Part shown: piece after piece, positions 38,573-47,092 of the stretch
Numbering within the stretch: position 1 is the stretch's first letter
How the letters are laid out: each line of letters opens with the position of its first letter
Source: Streptomyces cyaneus
GTDB taxonomy: Bacteria > Actinomycetota > Actinomycetes > Streptomycetales > Streptomycetaceae
Direction of reading: 5' to 3'
NCBI RefSeq assembly: GCF_004028635.1
Contig: NZ_ML138678.1
Location: 248,001-312,000, forward strand
DNA: 64,000 bases
Notes under the pieces: generated by a model
Told to the model about the DNA's origin: nothing
Seen by the model: the letters and a program-made list of their open reading frames with translations, nothing else
Databases searched by the model: none
Position numbers and translations under genes: made by a program

Positions 38573-38622
38573 CCGGGTGCGGGATTCACGTACGCATACG
38601 TACGCATGAATCCCGCACCCGG
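38573..38622 (-). terminator. terminator of the glycine betaine transporter operon
   Basis: A perfect 15-bp stem (CCGGGTGCGGGATTC with GAATCCCGCACCCGG) encloses a 20-base palindromic loop of CGTACG units. On the minus strand it is followed by TTCTGTTTG, a T-rich tail. It lies just after the last frame of the transporter. Confidence 0.85.
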
Positions 38623-38651
38623 CGCATTCTTCTATGCCGGGGGTTGCGGAG

Positions 38652-39447
38652 CTATCCCGTCACGGGCGCCAGCTTGTCCTCGATCCCCGGATGGGCGTCC
38701 ATCCAGCGGCGTGCGGATTCCTTCTCGTTTCCGGCGCCGCCCTTTTGGATCTCCACTTCCAGTGAGGCGAGTTGCTCCTCGCTCAGCTTGAAGTTCTTGA
38801 GCCAGCCGTTCAGTTCGGGGAATTCCCGACCGAAGTCCTTCTTGGCCACGGTGTGGATCTGCTCGCCCTTGCCCCAGGCGCCCTCGGGGTCCTTGAGCTT
38901 CTTCAGGTCGTACTTGCCGTACGCCCAGTGCGGCGTCCAGAGCGTCACGACCACGGGCTCGCGCTTCTTGATCGACCGGTCCAGCTCCGCCAGCATCGAG
39001 GAAGTACTGGACGACACGACCTTGTACTCGCCGTCCAAGCCGTACGCCTTCAGCACCGACTTGTTCAGCGTGCCCATCATCCCGGCGCTCGCCTCGATAC
39101 CGATGATCTTCCCGCCGAACTCCTTCCCCCGACCCTTCAGATCCGCCAGCGAATCGACGCCCTTCACATACGACGGAACGGTCAGCTCCAGTGACGTCGG
39201 CCCGTACCACGCACCGAGGTCGTCCAACTTCCCCTTGAAGCGGTCCACATACTCCTTGTGCGTGGTCGGCAGCCAACCGTCCAGCTGGACATCCATCTGC
39301 CCCTGCGCGAGCGAGGTGTAGAGCGGGCCGGGGTCGAGCTGCTTGACGTTCGGCTTGTAGCCGCGGTCCTCGAGGATGTTCTGCCAGAGGTAGGTGGCGG
39401 CGATGGCCTCGTCCCACGGGAAGTAGCCCATGTCGACGGTCTTGCCC
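38652..39447 (-). pseudogene. second OpuAC-type binding domain, out of frame with the permease fusion
   Basis: Reading from about 39447 in the shifted frame (internal ATG at 39431) gives MGYFPWDEAIAATYLWQNIL and a full substrate-binding domain ending EDKLAPVTG at 38652. Its core (about 38860-39216) is almost identical to the corresponding part of the first domain (about 39660-40036), including long runs with only a few synonymous differences, while the ends diverge. It has no signal peptide of its own, so it would only be useful as part of the fusion. Confidence 0.75.
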
Positions 39448-41271
39448 CTGCGCCTTCGCGCCGCCGGCGACCGGGGCGAGCTTGTCGACCAGGCCGGGGT
39501 CCTTCTTCAGCCAGGTGCGCACGCCGTCCTGCTCCTGGCCCTCGCCCGCGGCCCGGATGTCGTTCTCCAGGCTGGTCAGCTGCGTCTCGGTGAGCTTGAA
39601 GTCCTTCAGCCACTTCGCGACCGTCGGGTCCTTCTCGGCGAAGCCCTTGTGCGCGACGGTGTGGATCTGCTCGCCCTTGCCCCAGGCGCCCTCGGGGTCC
39701 TTGAGCTTCTTCAGGTCGTACTTGCCGTACGCCCAGTGCGGCGACCACAGCGTCACCACGACGGGCTCACGCTTCTTGATCGACCGGTCCAGCTCCGCCA
39801 GCATCGAGGAAGTACTGGACGAGACGACCTTGTACTCGCCGTCCAAGCCGTACGCCTTCAGCACCGACTTGTTCAGCGTGCCCATCATCCCGGCGCTCGC
39901 CTCGATGCCGATGATCTTGCCGCCGAACTCCTTCCCCCGACCCTTCAGGTCGGCGAGCGAGTCGATGCCCTTCACATACGACGGGACGGTCAGCTCCAGC
40001 GACGTCGGCCCGTACCAGGCGCCGAGGTCGTCGAGCTGGGAGCTGTACTTGTCCCAGTACGCCTTGTGCGTGGTCGGCAGCCAGGCGTCGGTCTGGAAGT
40101 CGATGTCGCCGCGGGCCACGCCCGAGTAGAGCGGGCCGGGGTCGAGCTGCTTGACGTCGGTCTCGTAGCCGCGCTGTTCCAGGAGCTCCTTCCACAGGTA
40201 CGTGGTGGCGGTGCCCTCGTCCCAGGGGATGTAGCCGAGGTTGATCTTCTTGCCCTGGCCCACGTTCGTGCTGTTCCCGGCGGCGGTCTGCGCGCTGCCG
40301 CCGGAGCCGGTCAGGTTCATGCCGCCCGCGACGAGGGCGAGGACCACGACGCCGATGACCGCCACGGCGCCGCCCGGCTTGTAGTGGGCGAGCCTGAAGC
40401 GGCTCGCGGCGGCGACCGCAGCCTTGGCCGCGGCGCGCCGGCCGAGCGGGGAGACCCGCTGACCCAGGGCGCCGGTCATCCGGTCCAGGTACATCGCGAG
40501 GACGACCACGGCCACACCGCTCTCGGCGGCCAGGCCGACCTTGAGCTGGGTGATGGCGGAGTAGACCTGCTCACCGAGGCCGCCGGCCCCGGCCATGCCG
40601 CCGATGACCACCATCGACAGGGCCAGCATGATCACCTGGTTGACACCGGCCATGATCGTCGGCAGCGCGAGCGGCAGCTGGACGCGTGCCAGCGTGGTGC
40701 GCGGGCTGGTGCCGAACGCCTCCGCCGCCTCGATCAGCTCGCCGTCCACCTGCCGGATGCCGAGCTCGGTCATCCGCACGCCCGGCGGCATGGCGAAGAT
40801 GATCGTCGCGAGGAGCCCGGGGGTGGTGCCGACGCCGAAGAACATGACGCCGGGGATGAGGTAGATGAAGGCCGGCATCGTCTGCATGACGTCGAGCACC
40901 GGCCGCAGCTGGGCGCTGACCCGGTTGCTGCGGGCGGCCCAGATGCCCAGCGGCACCGCGAACACGATGGTGATGACCGCGGCGACGAGGACGAGCGAGA
41001 GCGTGTCCATCGCGTCGTCCCACAGGCCGAGCGAGTCGATCAGGGCGAGGCCGACGAAGGCCAGAGCACCGGGCAGCAGACCGCGCAGCCAGCACGCCAC
41101 CACGGCGAGGATGCCGGCCATCAGCAGCGGCTCGCCGCCGCCGAGGACGGCGTCGACAGCGTCGTACATGCCGCCGAGCACGGCCTTGACGATGTCGAAA
41201 ACCCAGGTCAGGTGGGACTGCAGCCAGTCCACCAGGTTTTCGATCCAGTCTCCGAAGTGGATCCTAGGCAT
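38652..41271 (-). CDS. glycine betaine ABC transporter permease fused to two substrate-binding domains, frameshifted
   Basis: A long gene read from ATG 41271. Residues about 1-300 are the OpuAB-type permease (six helices; EAA loop around EAAEAFGTSPRTTLARVQLP), a membrane segment at about 300-320 links to a first OpuAC-type binding domain (about 345-600: GYIPWDEGTATTYLWKELLE), which is outside the cell. The frame then shifts at the G4 run at 39445-39448: one surplus base changes AQGKTVDMGYFPWDE into AQGQDRRHG, after which the encoded residues are nonsense to 38632. Removing one base restores a second binding domain and a protein of about 870 residues, the size of the S. coelicolor homologue. 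It may be a sequencing error, a real mutation or phase variation. The gene is coupled with the ATPase by an 8-bp overlap. Confidence 0.85.
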
Positions 41272-42352
41272 TGGCGATCACCTTCCCGTCGCGGGTGCCG
41301 CGCGGGTTGTCGCAGGGCTCGGGCTCGCCCTGCTGGTCGCCGAGGAGACCGACGAGGCGCTGCTTGGGGACGCGACCGACGAGTTTCCCCTTCGGGTCGA
41401 GGACCGCCACGGGGTGCGTCAGGCGGGCGCTGATGGCGCAGAGCTCGGTGAACGGGGTGTCCGGCGTCGCCGTCTCGCAGCCGCAGCTGACCTCGTCGCC
41501 GTGGACGTCCTCGTCCATGACGGCCGCCGCGGTCAGTACGCGGGAGCGGTCGACGTCCTGGATGAAGGAGGCGACGTAGTCGTTGGCCGGGCGGATCAGG
41601 ATGTCCTCGGCGCTGCCGGTCTGGACGATACGGCCGTCGCGCATGACCGCGATGCGGTCGCCGAGGCGCATGGCCTCGTTGAGGTCATGGGTGATGAAGA
41701 CGATCGTCTTCTTCAGGGTCTGCTGGAGCTGAAGCAGCTGGTCCTGCATGTCACGGCGGATCAGCGGGTCGAGCGCGCTGAAGGACTCGTCCATGAGGAG
41801 CAGATCGGCGTCGGTGGCGAGCGCGCGGGCGAGGCCCACGCGCTGCTGCATGCCGCCGGACAGCTCGTCGGGCCAGGACTTCTCCCAGCCGGCCAGACCG
41901 CACAGTTCCAGAGCCTCGGCGGCGCGCTTCTCGCGCTCGGCGCGGGGCACGCCCTGGACACCGAGGCCGTAGGCGGCGTTCTCCAGGACGCTGCGGTGCG
42001 GGAACAGCGCGAAGTGCTGGAACACCATGCTGATCTTCTGCGCGCGGACCTCGCGCAGCTCGCGGTCGCCGAGCGCGGTCAGGTCCTGGCCGTCGAAGCG
42101 GACGTGACCCGCGGTCGGCTCCAGAAGCCCGTTCAGCATGCGCAGCAAGGTGGACTTGCCGGACCCGGACAGGCCCATGACGACGAAGATCTGGCCCGGT
42201 TCCACGGTGAAGGAGGCGTCGATCACGGCGGCGGTGGTGCCGTCGGCGCGCAGTTCCTCCCGGTCGGCCCCCTGGCGGAGCCGCTCGACAGCCTCGTTCG
42301 GTCGTCTGCCGAACACCTTGTAGAGATGTTCGGCCTCAAGCCTGGATGACAC
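41264..42352 (-). CDS. glycine betaine/proline-type ABC transporter ATP-binding protein
   Basis: A 362-residue OpuAA/ProV-like ATPase. Walker A is in VVMGLSGSGKSTLLRMLNGL, Q loop in SMVFQHFALFPHRSV, the signature in DELSGGMQQRVGLARALATD, Walker B in LLLMDESFSALDPLIRRDMQ and the H loop in IVFITHDLNEAMRLGDRI. A C-terminal CBS-type region (about 270-362) follows, which in homologues senses ionic strength. The GTG at 42352 has GAGG five bases before it. It is the first gene of the betaine operon, overlapping the permease fusion by 8 bp. The upstream gap carries a 14-bp palindrome. Confidence 0.92.
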   Translation of the reverse strand: MSSRLEAEHLYKVFGRRPNEAVERLRQGADREELRADGTTAAVIDASFTVEPGQIFVVMGLSGSGKSTLLRMLNGLLEPTAGHVRFDGQDLTALGDRELREVRAQKISMVFQHFALFPHRSVLENAAYGLGVQGVPRAEREKRAAEALELCGLAGWEKSWPDELSGGMQQRVGLARALATDADLLLMDESFSALDPLIRRDMQDQLLQLQQTLKKTIVFITHDLNEAMRLGDRIAVMRDGRIVQTGSAEDILIRPANDYVASFIQDVDRSRVLTAAAVMDEDVHGDEVSCGCETATPDTPFTELCAISARLTHPVAVLDPKGKLVGRVPKQRLVGLLGDQQGEPEPCDNPRGTRDGKVIANA

Positions 42353-42498
42353 GGGTACCTCTTGTCTCGACGGCAAATGAGAAGAGAGCGACGGGCGCAA
42401 CAGTTGAATGTGCAAGCGCGTCGCTCCGGGCGGGGCGCCTGCCCTCGTTCCGTGATCGCAAACGCACAAGTGGTCCAGCCCACAGTGCAGGCGCACAC

Positions 42499-42512
42499 CG
42501 CAACGCGTTGCG
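42499..42512. promoter_or_regulatory. CGCAACGCGTTGCG palindrome in the betaine operon/exonuclease gap
   Basis: A perfect 14-bp palindrome centred on CG, the form of a LacI-family operator. It lies 147 bp upstream of the ATPase start and 57 bp upstream of the exonuclease start. Direction of control is unknown. Confidence 0.4.
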
Positions 42513-42568
42513 CATCGAAGGGCGACTGTCTGCGCACCAACGGGCCGGTGTCAGTGCCGTACGGCATG

Positions 42569-43498
42569 ATGCGTGGCGTGACCGGACGACTGATGCTCCT
42601 CGACACCGCCTCGCTCTACTTCCGCGCCTACTTCGGCGTCCCGGACTCCGTGAAGGCCCCGGACGGCACGCCGGTGAACGCCGTGCGCGGACTCCTCGAC
42701 TTCATCGACCGCCTGGTCAAGGACCACCGCCCGGACGCGCTGGTGGCCTGCATGGACGCCGACTGGCGGCCGCAGTGGCGGGTCGACCTGATCCCTTCCT
42801 ACAAGGCACACCGTGTCGCCGAGGAGCACGAGGTCGGGCCGGACGAGGAGGAGGTGCCCGACACCCTGTCGCCGCAGGTGCCGGTCATCGAGGCCGTCCT
42901 CGACGCGCTCGGCATCGCGCGCGTGGGGGTCGAGGGGTACGAGGCGGACGACGTGATCGGCACGTTCACCGCACAGGCCAAGGGCCCGGTCGACATCGTC
43001 ACCGGCGACCGCGACCTGTACCAGCTGGTGGACGACGCGCGCGGGGTGCGGGTGCTGTACCCCCTCAAGGGCGTGGGCACCCTCCAGCTCACCGACGAGG
43101 CGTGGCTGCGCGAGAAGTACGGCGTCGACGGCCGGGGGTACGCGGATCTGGCGCTGCTGCGCGGCGACCCGAGCGACGGCCTGCCGGGCGTGCCCGGCAT
43201 CGGTGAGAAGACGGCCGCGAAGTTGCTGGCCGAGTTCGGCGACCTGGCCGGGATCATGGCGGCGGTCGACGACCCGAAGGCGAAGCTGACGCCCTCGCAG
43301 CGCAAGCGGCTGGACGAGTCGCGGCCCTACGTCGCCGTCGCGCCGACCGTGGTACGGGTCGCGGCCGACGTCCCGCTGCCCGACGTCGACACGACGCTGC
43401 CGCGTGGGCCCCGGGATTCGGCGGGGCTGGACGAGCTGGCGGTGCGGTGGGGGCTGGGCGGTTCGCTTCAGCGGCTGCTGGTGACGCTGGGGGCGTGA
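42569..43498 (+). CDS. 5'-3' exonuclease (flap endonuclease, Pol I N-domain-like)
   Basis: A 309-residue nuclease of the PIN/FEN family. It starts MRGVTGRLMLLDTASLYFRA; the acidic metal-binding clusters are MLLDTAS, CMDADWRPQWR, EGYEADDVIGTF and IVTGDRDLYQLV, and a helix-hairpin-helix is in GVPGIGEKTAAKLLAEFG. It removes 5' flaps or RNA primers and acts on nucleic acids independently of a polymerase. The adjacent ATG at 42566 and a GTG at 42578 are alternatives for the start, none with a good Shine-Dalgarno. Confidence 0.9.
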   Translation: MRGVTGRLMLLDTASLYFRAYFGVPDSVKAPDGTPVNAVRGLLDFIDRLVKDHRPDALVACMDADWRPQWRVDLIPSYKAHRVAEEHEVGPDEEEVPDTLSPQVPVIEAVLDALGIARVGVEGYEADDVIGTFTAQAKGPVDIVTGDRDLYQLVDDARGVRVLYPLKGVGTLQLTDEAWLREKYGVDGRGYADLALLRGDPSDGLPGVPGIGEKTAAKLLAEFGDLAGIMAAVDDPKAKLTPSQRKRLDESRPYVAVAPTVVRVAADVPLPDVDTTLPRGPRDSAGLDELAVRWGLGGSLQRLLVTLGA

Positions 43499-43615
43499 GG
43501 ACGGCCGGGGGCGGCCCGGGGGAGCCGGCGCGGGGGGGGAAGGGGGTTCTGAGCGTGCGCATGGGGCTCGTGACACGGGGAATTCGTTCCGTACGTGCGC
43601 GACATGCGCCACTTC

Positions 43616-43627
43616 ATGAACGTTCAT
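43616..43627. promoter_or_regulatory. palindrome ATGAACGTTCAT before the iron-regulated gene
   Basis: A perfect 12-bp palindrome about 30 bp upstream of the iron box. It could belong to the promoter or a second regulator's site. Confidence 0.3.
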
Positions 43628-43655
43628 AGGGGCATTCGCCGGGCGGAGGTGCTAA

Positions 43656-43671
43656 CTTAGGTAAACCTAAG
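43656..43671. promoter_or_regulatory. iron box (DmdR/IdeR operator)
   Basis: CTTAGGTAAACCTAAG is a perfect inverted repeat that matches the TTAGGT/ACCTAA halves of the Streptomyces iron box. It ends 22 bp before the siderophore-interacting protein gene, so DmdR1 with Fe(II) should repress it and iron starvation should release it. Confidence 0.85.
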
Positions 43672-43693
43672 CTTGGAACGAGGGAGGCCGGCG

Positions 43694-44539
43694 ATGGCTC
43701 TACGCCCTGCCCGCAAGCCGCGGAAGCCCCACTCCGCGCAGGTCATCCGTACCGAACGGCTGACCCCGCACATGCAACGTGTGGTGCTGGGCGGCGAGGG
43801 GCTCGCCGAGTTCGCGGCGGACACCTGCACGGACCACTACGTGAAGATGCTGTTCTCCCCCGAGGGCGTGAGCTATCCCGAGCCCTTCGACCTGGAGCGC
43901 ATCCGCGAGGAACTGCCGCGCGAGCAGTGGCCGGTGACGCGGACGTACACCGTGCGGGCCTGGGACCCCGAGCACCGTGAACTGACGCTGGACTTCGTGC
44001 TCCACGGCGACGAGGGCCTGGCCGGCCCGTGGGCGATGCGCGCCCAGCCGGGCGAGACTGTGCGCTTCATGGGTCCCGGCGGCGCCTACGCCCCCTCCCC
44101 GGACGCCGACTGGCATCTGCTCGTCGGTGACGAGAGCGCCCTGCCCGCGATCGCCCGCTCCCTGGAGTCGCTGCCCGACGGCGCCACGGCGTACGCCTTC
44201 GTGGAGATCGCCGGCCCCGAGGAGGAGCAGAAGATCGACTCCGATGTGGACGTCGTCTGGCTGCACCGCGGCTCCCGCCCCGTCGGCGAGGCGCTGGTCG
44301 AGGCCGTGCGCGCGCTGGAGTTCCCGGAGGGCCGGGTGCATGCGTTCGTGCACGGCGAGGCTCACTTCGTGAAGGAGCTGCGTCAGCTGCTGCGGGTCGA
44401 GCGCGGTGTGGCCCGCGAGGACCTGTCGATCTCCGGTTACTGGCGGCTCGGCCACGACGAGGACGGCTGGCAGGCCTCCAAGCGGGACTGGAACGCACGG
44501 ATCGAGGCGGAGCAGGAGGGGGCGGCGCCGGCGGCGTAG
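43694..44539 (+). CDS. siderophore-interacting protein (ferric-siderophore reductase, SIP family)
   Basis: A 281-residue flavin reductase. The N-terminal FAD-binding domain (about 10-135) has TERLTPHMQRVVLGGEGL and TRTYTVRAWDPEHRELTLDF and the C-terminal NAD(P)H-binding domain (about 140-275) includes VGDESALPAIARSLESLPDG and RVHAFVHGEAHFVKELRQLL. It releases iron by reducing the ferric-siderophore complex in the cytoplasm. GGGAGG lies six bases before the ATG at 43694. It is monocistronic, with an iron box and a terminator. Confidence 0.92.
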   Translation: MALRPARKPRKPHSAQVIRTERLTPHMQRVVLGGEGLAEFAADTCTDHYVKMLFSPEGVSYPEPFDLERIREELPREQWPVTRTYTVRAWDPEHRELTLDFVLHGDEGLAGPWAMRAQPGETVRFMGPGGAYAPSPDADWHLLVGDESALPAIARSLESLPDGATAYAFVEIAGPEEEQKIDSDVDVVWLHRGSRPVGEALVEAVRALEFPEGRVHAFVHGEAHFVKELRQLLRVERGVAREDLSISGYWRLGHDEDGWQASKRDWNARIEAEQEGAAPAA

Positions 44540-44563
44540 CCCTGCATGGGCCCGATGGACCCC

Positions 44564-44595
44564 AAGGGGCGGCACCTTCACGGGTGCCGCCCCTT
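44564..44595 (+). terminator. terminator of the siderophore-interacting protein gene
   Basis: A perfect 13-bp stem (AAGGGGCGGCACC with GGTGCCGCCCCTT) and six-base loop lie 25 bp after the stop codon. Confidence 0.85.
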
Positions 44596-44774
44596 CACTG
44601 TGTCCAGGCACTCACACCGTCCGCCGGTACGACCGGAAAGCCCTTCCGCCACGGCAAGGACGACACGAGGTATCGCGAATGCGGGCTCCCGCAAGAGCCC
44701 CGCGACGCCCATCCGTGAGGACTTAGGATCGGCTCGGACATGAGCACGTCATGCGTTCGAAACAGCCCCTCCCT

Positions 44775-44798
44775 AATTTCTGTCGCCCGACAGGAATT
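44775..44798. promoter_or_regulatory. TetR-type operator copy 1, before the APC permease
   Basis: ATTTCTGTCG, CC and CGACAGGAAT form an inverted repeat with a single mismatch, 34 bp before the permease ATG. The same palindrome (perfect copy) precedes the carboxylase operon at 53889-53910, and CCCTAATTTCTGTCG is identical in both. TAATTT could be a -10 covered by the site. Confidence 0.75.
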
Positions 44799-44830
44799 CT
44801 CGCGCCGCTGTGCGAAAGCAGGTTGCCGCC

Positions 44831-46390
44831 ATGACGAGCACCGCCCCAGCCGCCCCACGCCCCGACCCGCCGCACGACCCTGACGAGCGCTCCCTCGCCG
44901 CGTTCGGATACCGCCAGGAACTGCACCGCAGCCTCGGCCGGTACGCGTCGTTCGCGGCGGGTTTCTCCTTCATCTCCGTCCTGACGACCGTCTTCCAGTT
45001 CTTCGCGTTCGGGTACGCGTTCGGCGGCCCCGTCTTCTTCTGGGCCTGGCCCGCGGTGCTCGTCGGGCAGTTGCTGGTGGCGGCATGCTTCGCGGAACTG
45101 GCCGCGCGCTACCCGATCTCGGGCGCGATCTACCAGTGGTCGTCGCGGCTGTCGAACGTCACCTTCGGCTGGTTCGCCGGCTGGATCATGGTGATCGGGC
45201 AGATCGTGGTGGTCGCGGCGGCGGCGCTGGCGCTGCAGATGGTGCTGCCGGCGATCTGGTCGGGCTTCCAGCTGATCGGCACCGACCCGACGCCGACCTC
45301 GGCGGACGGCGCGGCCAACGCGGCGCTGCTCGGCGTGATCCTGCTGGCCCTGACCACGCTCGTGAACCTCATGGACAACCGCGTGCTGTCGCTGGTGAAC
45401 CGCGTCGGTGTGACGGCCGAGATCATCGGCGCGGTACTGATCATCGCGCTGCTGCTGACCCACTCCGAGCGCTCCCCCGGCATCACCTTCCACACCGAAG
45501 GCGCCGCCCAGTCCGGCCTGTTGGGCGCGCTACTGGTGGGCTCGTTCACGGCGGCGTACGTGATGATCGGCTTCGACAGCGCGGGCGAGATGAGCGAGGA
45601 GACACACCATCCGCGCCGCACCGCGCCCCGCACGATCCTCACCGCGCTGGGCGCCGCGGGCCTGCTCGGCGGGCTGCTCGTGCTCGGCGGGCTGCTCGCC
45701 GCACCCAGCCTCACGGACGGCCGACTGGCGGTCGACGGCCTGAGCTACGTCCTCACGAGCAGCCTGGGCGACGGCGTGGGCCGGGCGCTGCTGGCCGACG
45801 TGGTGGTGGCGATCACGGTGGCGACCCTCGCCATCCAGACGGCGGCCTGCCGAATGCTGTTCTCGATGGCCCGCGACGGCCAACTCCCCTTCTCCCACCG
45901 CCTCGCGAAGGTCAACCCACGCACCGGCATGCCCAACGCGCCCGCCGTGGTGGTCGGCGTCCTCGCGGCGACCCTCCTCCTGCTCAACTTCGCCTCGCCG
46001 GAGGCCTTCCTGGCCATCGGCACGACCTGCATCGTCATGCTGTACCTGGCGTACGCGATGGTCACCGGCCCCCTGCTGGTGTCCCGCCTGCGCGGCCGCT
46101 TCACCGCGACCGGCACCGACGAGACGGGCAACCGCCCGTTCTCCCTGGGCCGCTGGGGCGTCCCCGTCAACGCCCTCGCGCTCCTGTACGGCCTGTTCAT
46201 GACCGTCAACCTGGCCTGGCCGCGCGCGGCGGTGTACGACCCGGCGGGCGGGCACTGGTACTTCCAGTACTTCACCGTGCTGTTCCTCGGCGTGACGGTC
46301 CTCGCGGGTGTGGGCTTCCGGGCGTACCGCGGTCGCCGGGCGGCCTCCACCGCCGTATCGGAGGCGGCGGTCGGGGAGGCGGCCGGATAG
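44831..46390 (+). CDS. APC-family permease, probable guanidine/urea-pathway transporter
   Basis: A 519-residue permease with about 12 transmembrane helices. The N terminus has DERSLAAFGYRQELHRSLGR and FSFISVLTTVFQFFAFGYAF; conserved segments PISGAIYQWSSRLSNVTFGW and MIGFDSAGEMSEETHHPRRT mark the amino acid/urea-type APC transporters that accompany UAAP-carboxylase genes. ATG 44831 is used. Its operator copy links it to the carboxylase operon about 9 kb away. The substrate is inferred from that link. Confidence 0.8.
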   Translation: MTSTAPAAPRPDPPHDPDERSLAAFGYRQELHRSLGRYASFAAGFSFISVLTTVFQFFAFGYAFGGPVFFWAWPAVLVGQLLVAACFAELAARYPISGAIYQWSSRLSNVTFGWFAGWIMVIGQIVVVAAAALALQMVLPAIWSGFQLIGTDPTPTSADGAANAALLGVILLALTTLVNLMDNRVLSLVNRVGVTAEIIGAVLIIALLLTHSERSPGITFHTEGAAQSGLLGALLVGSFTAAYVMIGFDSAGEMSEETHHPRRTAPRTILTALGAAGLLGGLLVLGGLLAAPSLTDGRLAVDGLSYVLTSSLGDGVGRALLADVVVAITVATLAIQTAACRMLFSMARDGQLPFSHRLAKVNPRTGMPNAPAVVVGVLAATLLLLNFASPEAFLAIGTTCIVMLYLAYAMVTGPLLVSRLRGRFTATGTDETGNRPFSLGRWGVPVNALALLYGLFMTVNLAWPRAAVYDPAGGHWYFQYFTVLFLGVTVLAGVGFRAYRGRRAASTAVSEAAVGEAAG

Positions 46391-46444
46391 CCCGGCCCTG
46401 CGAGTCCGGGTGACCAGGCGTTCTGGCTTCCAGGCGCGTTCGCG

Positions 46445-47026
46445 TCAGTCGCCCTTCACGCGCGCGTGCAGGTGCATGTCGTGCCAGCCGTCGGGCGCGA
46501 GGAACGCGCTGCGCTTGGTGCCCTCCAGGGCGAAGCCGGTCTTCGTGGCGACGTGGCAGGAGGCCGTGTTGGCGACGGCGTGCAGGAGTTCGAGGCGGTG
46601 CAGGCCGATGTCGTCGAGGGCCCAGCGGGCGAGGGTCGTCGTGGCGCGGGCGGCGACGCCCTGGCCGCGGGCCGCCGCGGCGGTCCAGTACGCGACCTCG
46701 GCCGTGCCCTCGCCGAGCTGGATCTCGCGCAGGGCCACGCGGCCCAGCAGACGGTCGGTACCGGCGTCGGCGACAGCCCACTGGGCGGTCCGCTCCTCGG
46801 CCCAGGCCTTGCGCCACTCCTCGATCCAGCCGTCTACCTCGGCCACGGAGTCGGAGGCCCTCACGTGCCATTGGTGCAGGACCGGGTCCTGGAAGATCTC
46901 GTGCACGGCGGGGGCGTCCTCGGCCCGCCAGGGGCGCAGGAGCAGACCGTCGCCGGTGGGCAGAGTGGGCTGCGAGGTACGGGCAAGGGTGCCGGCCGGG
47001 ACGACGGGGCTGGTCAGATCAGGCAT
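46445..47026 (-). CDS. GNAT N-acetyltransferase (RimJ/RimL-like)
   Basis: A 193-residue GNAT. The fold elements are LLLRPWRAEDAPAVHEIFQD at the N terminus, GRVALREIQLGEGTAEVAYW, the acetyl-CoA-binding AAAARGQGVAARATTTLARW and the C-terminal HRLELLHAVANTASCHVATK. It transfers acetyl from acetyl-CoA, probably to a protein N terminus or amine. GGAGG lies seven bases before the ATG at 47026. Convergent with the permease, unrelated in function. Confidence 0.88.
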   Translation of the reverse strand: MPDLTSPVVPAGTLARTSQPTLPTGDGLLLRPWRAEDAPAVHEIFQDPVLHQWHVRASDSVAEVDGWIEEWRKAWAEERTAQWAVADAGTDRLLGRVALREIQLGEGTAEVAYWTAAAARGQGVAARATTTLARWALDDIGLHRLELLHAVANTASCHVATKTGFALEGTKRSAFLAPDGWHDMHLHARVKGD

Positions 47027-47092
47027 GGGGCATCCTCCCCACACGAGCGGCCCGCACCCAACGGGTTTTCCTGCGCCGTAGGCTTGATCGTG

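Noticed and set aside
38632..39444. last 270 residues of the frame starting at 41271 as a real domain
   Set aside because: After the G-run the translation is the +1 frame of a binding domain and has no similarity to protein; the real domain lies in the other frame.
39430..41433. 667-residue plus-strand frame over the betaine transporter
   Set aside because: Antisense shadow with His/Gly/Arg-rich sequence and no recognisable domain.
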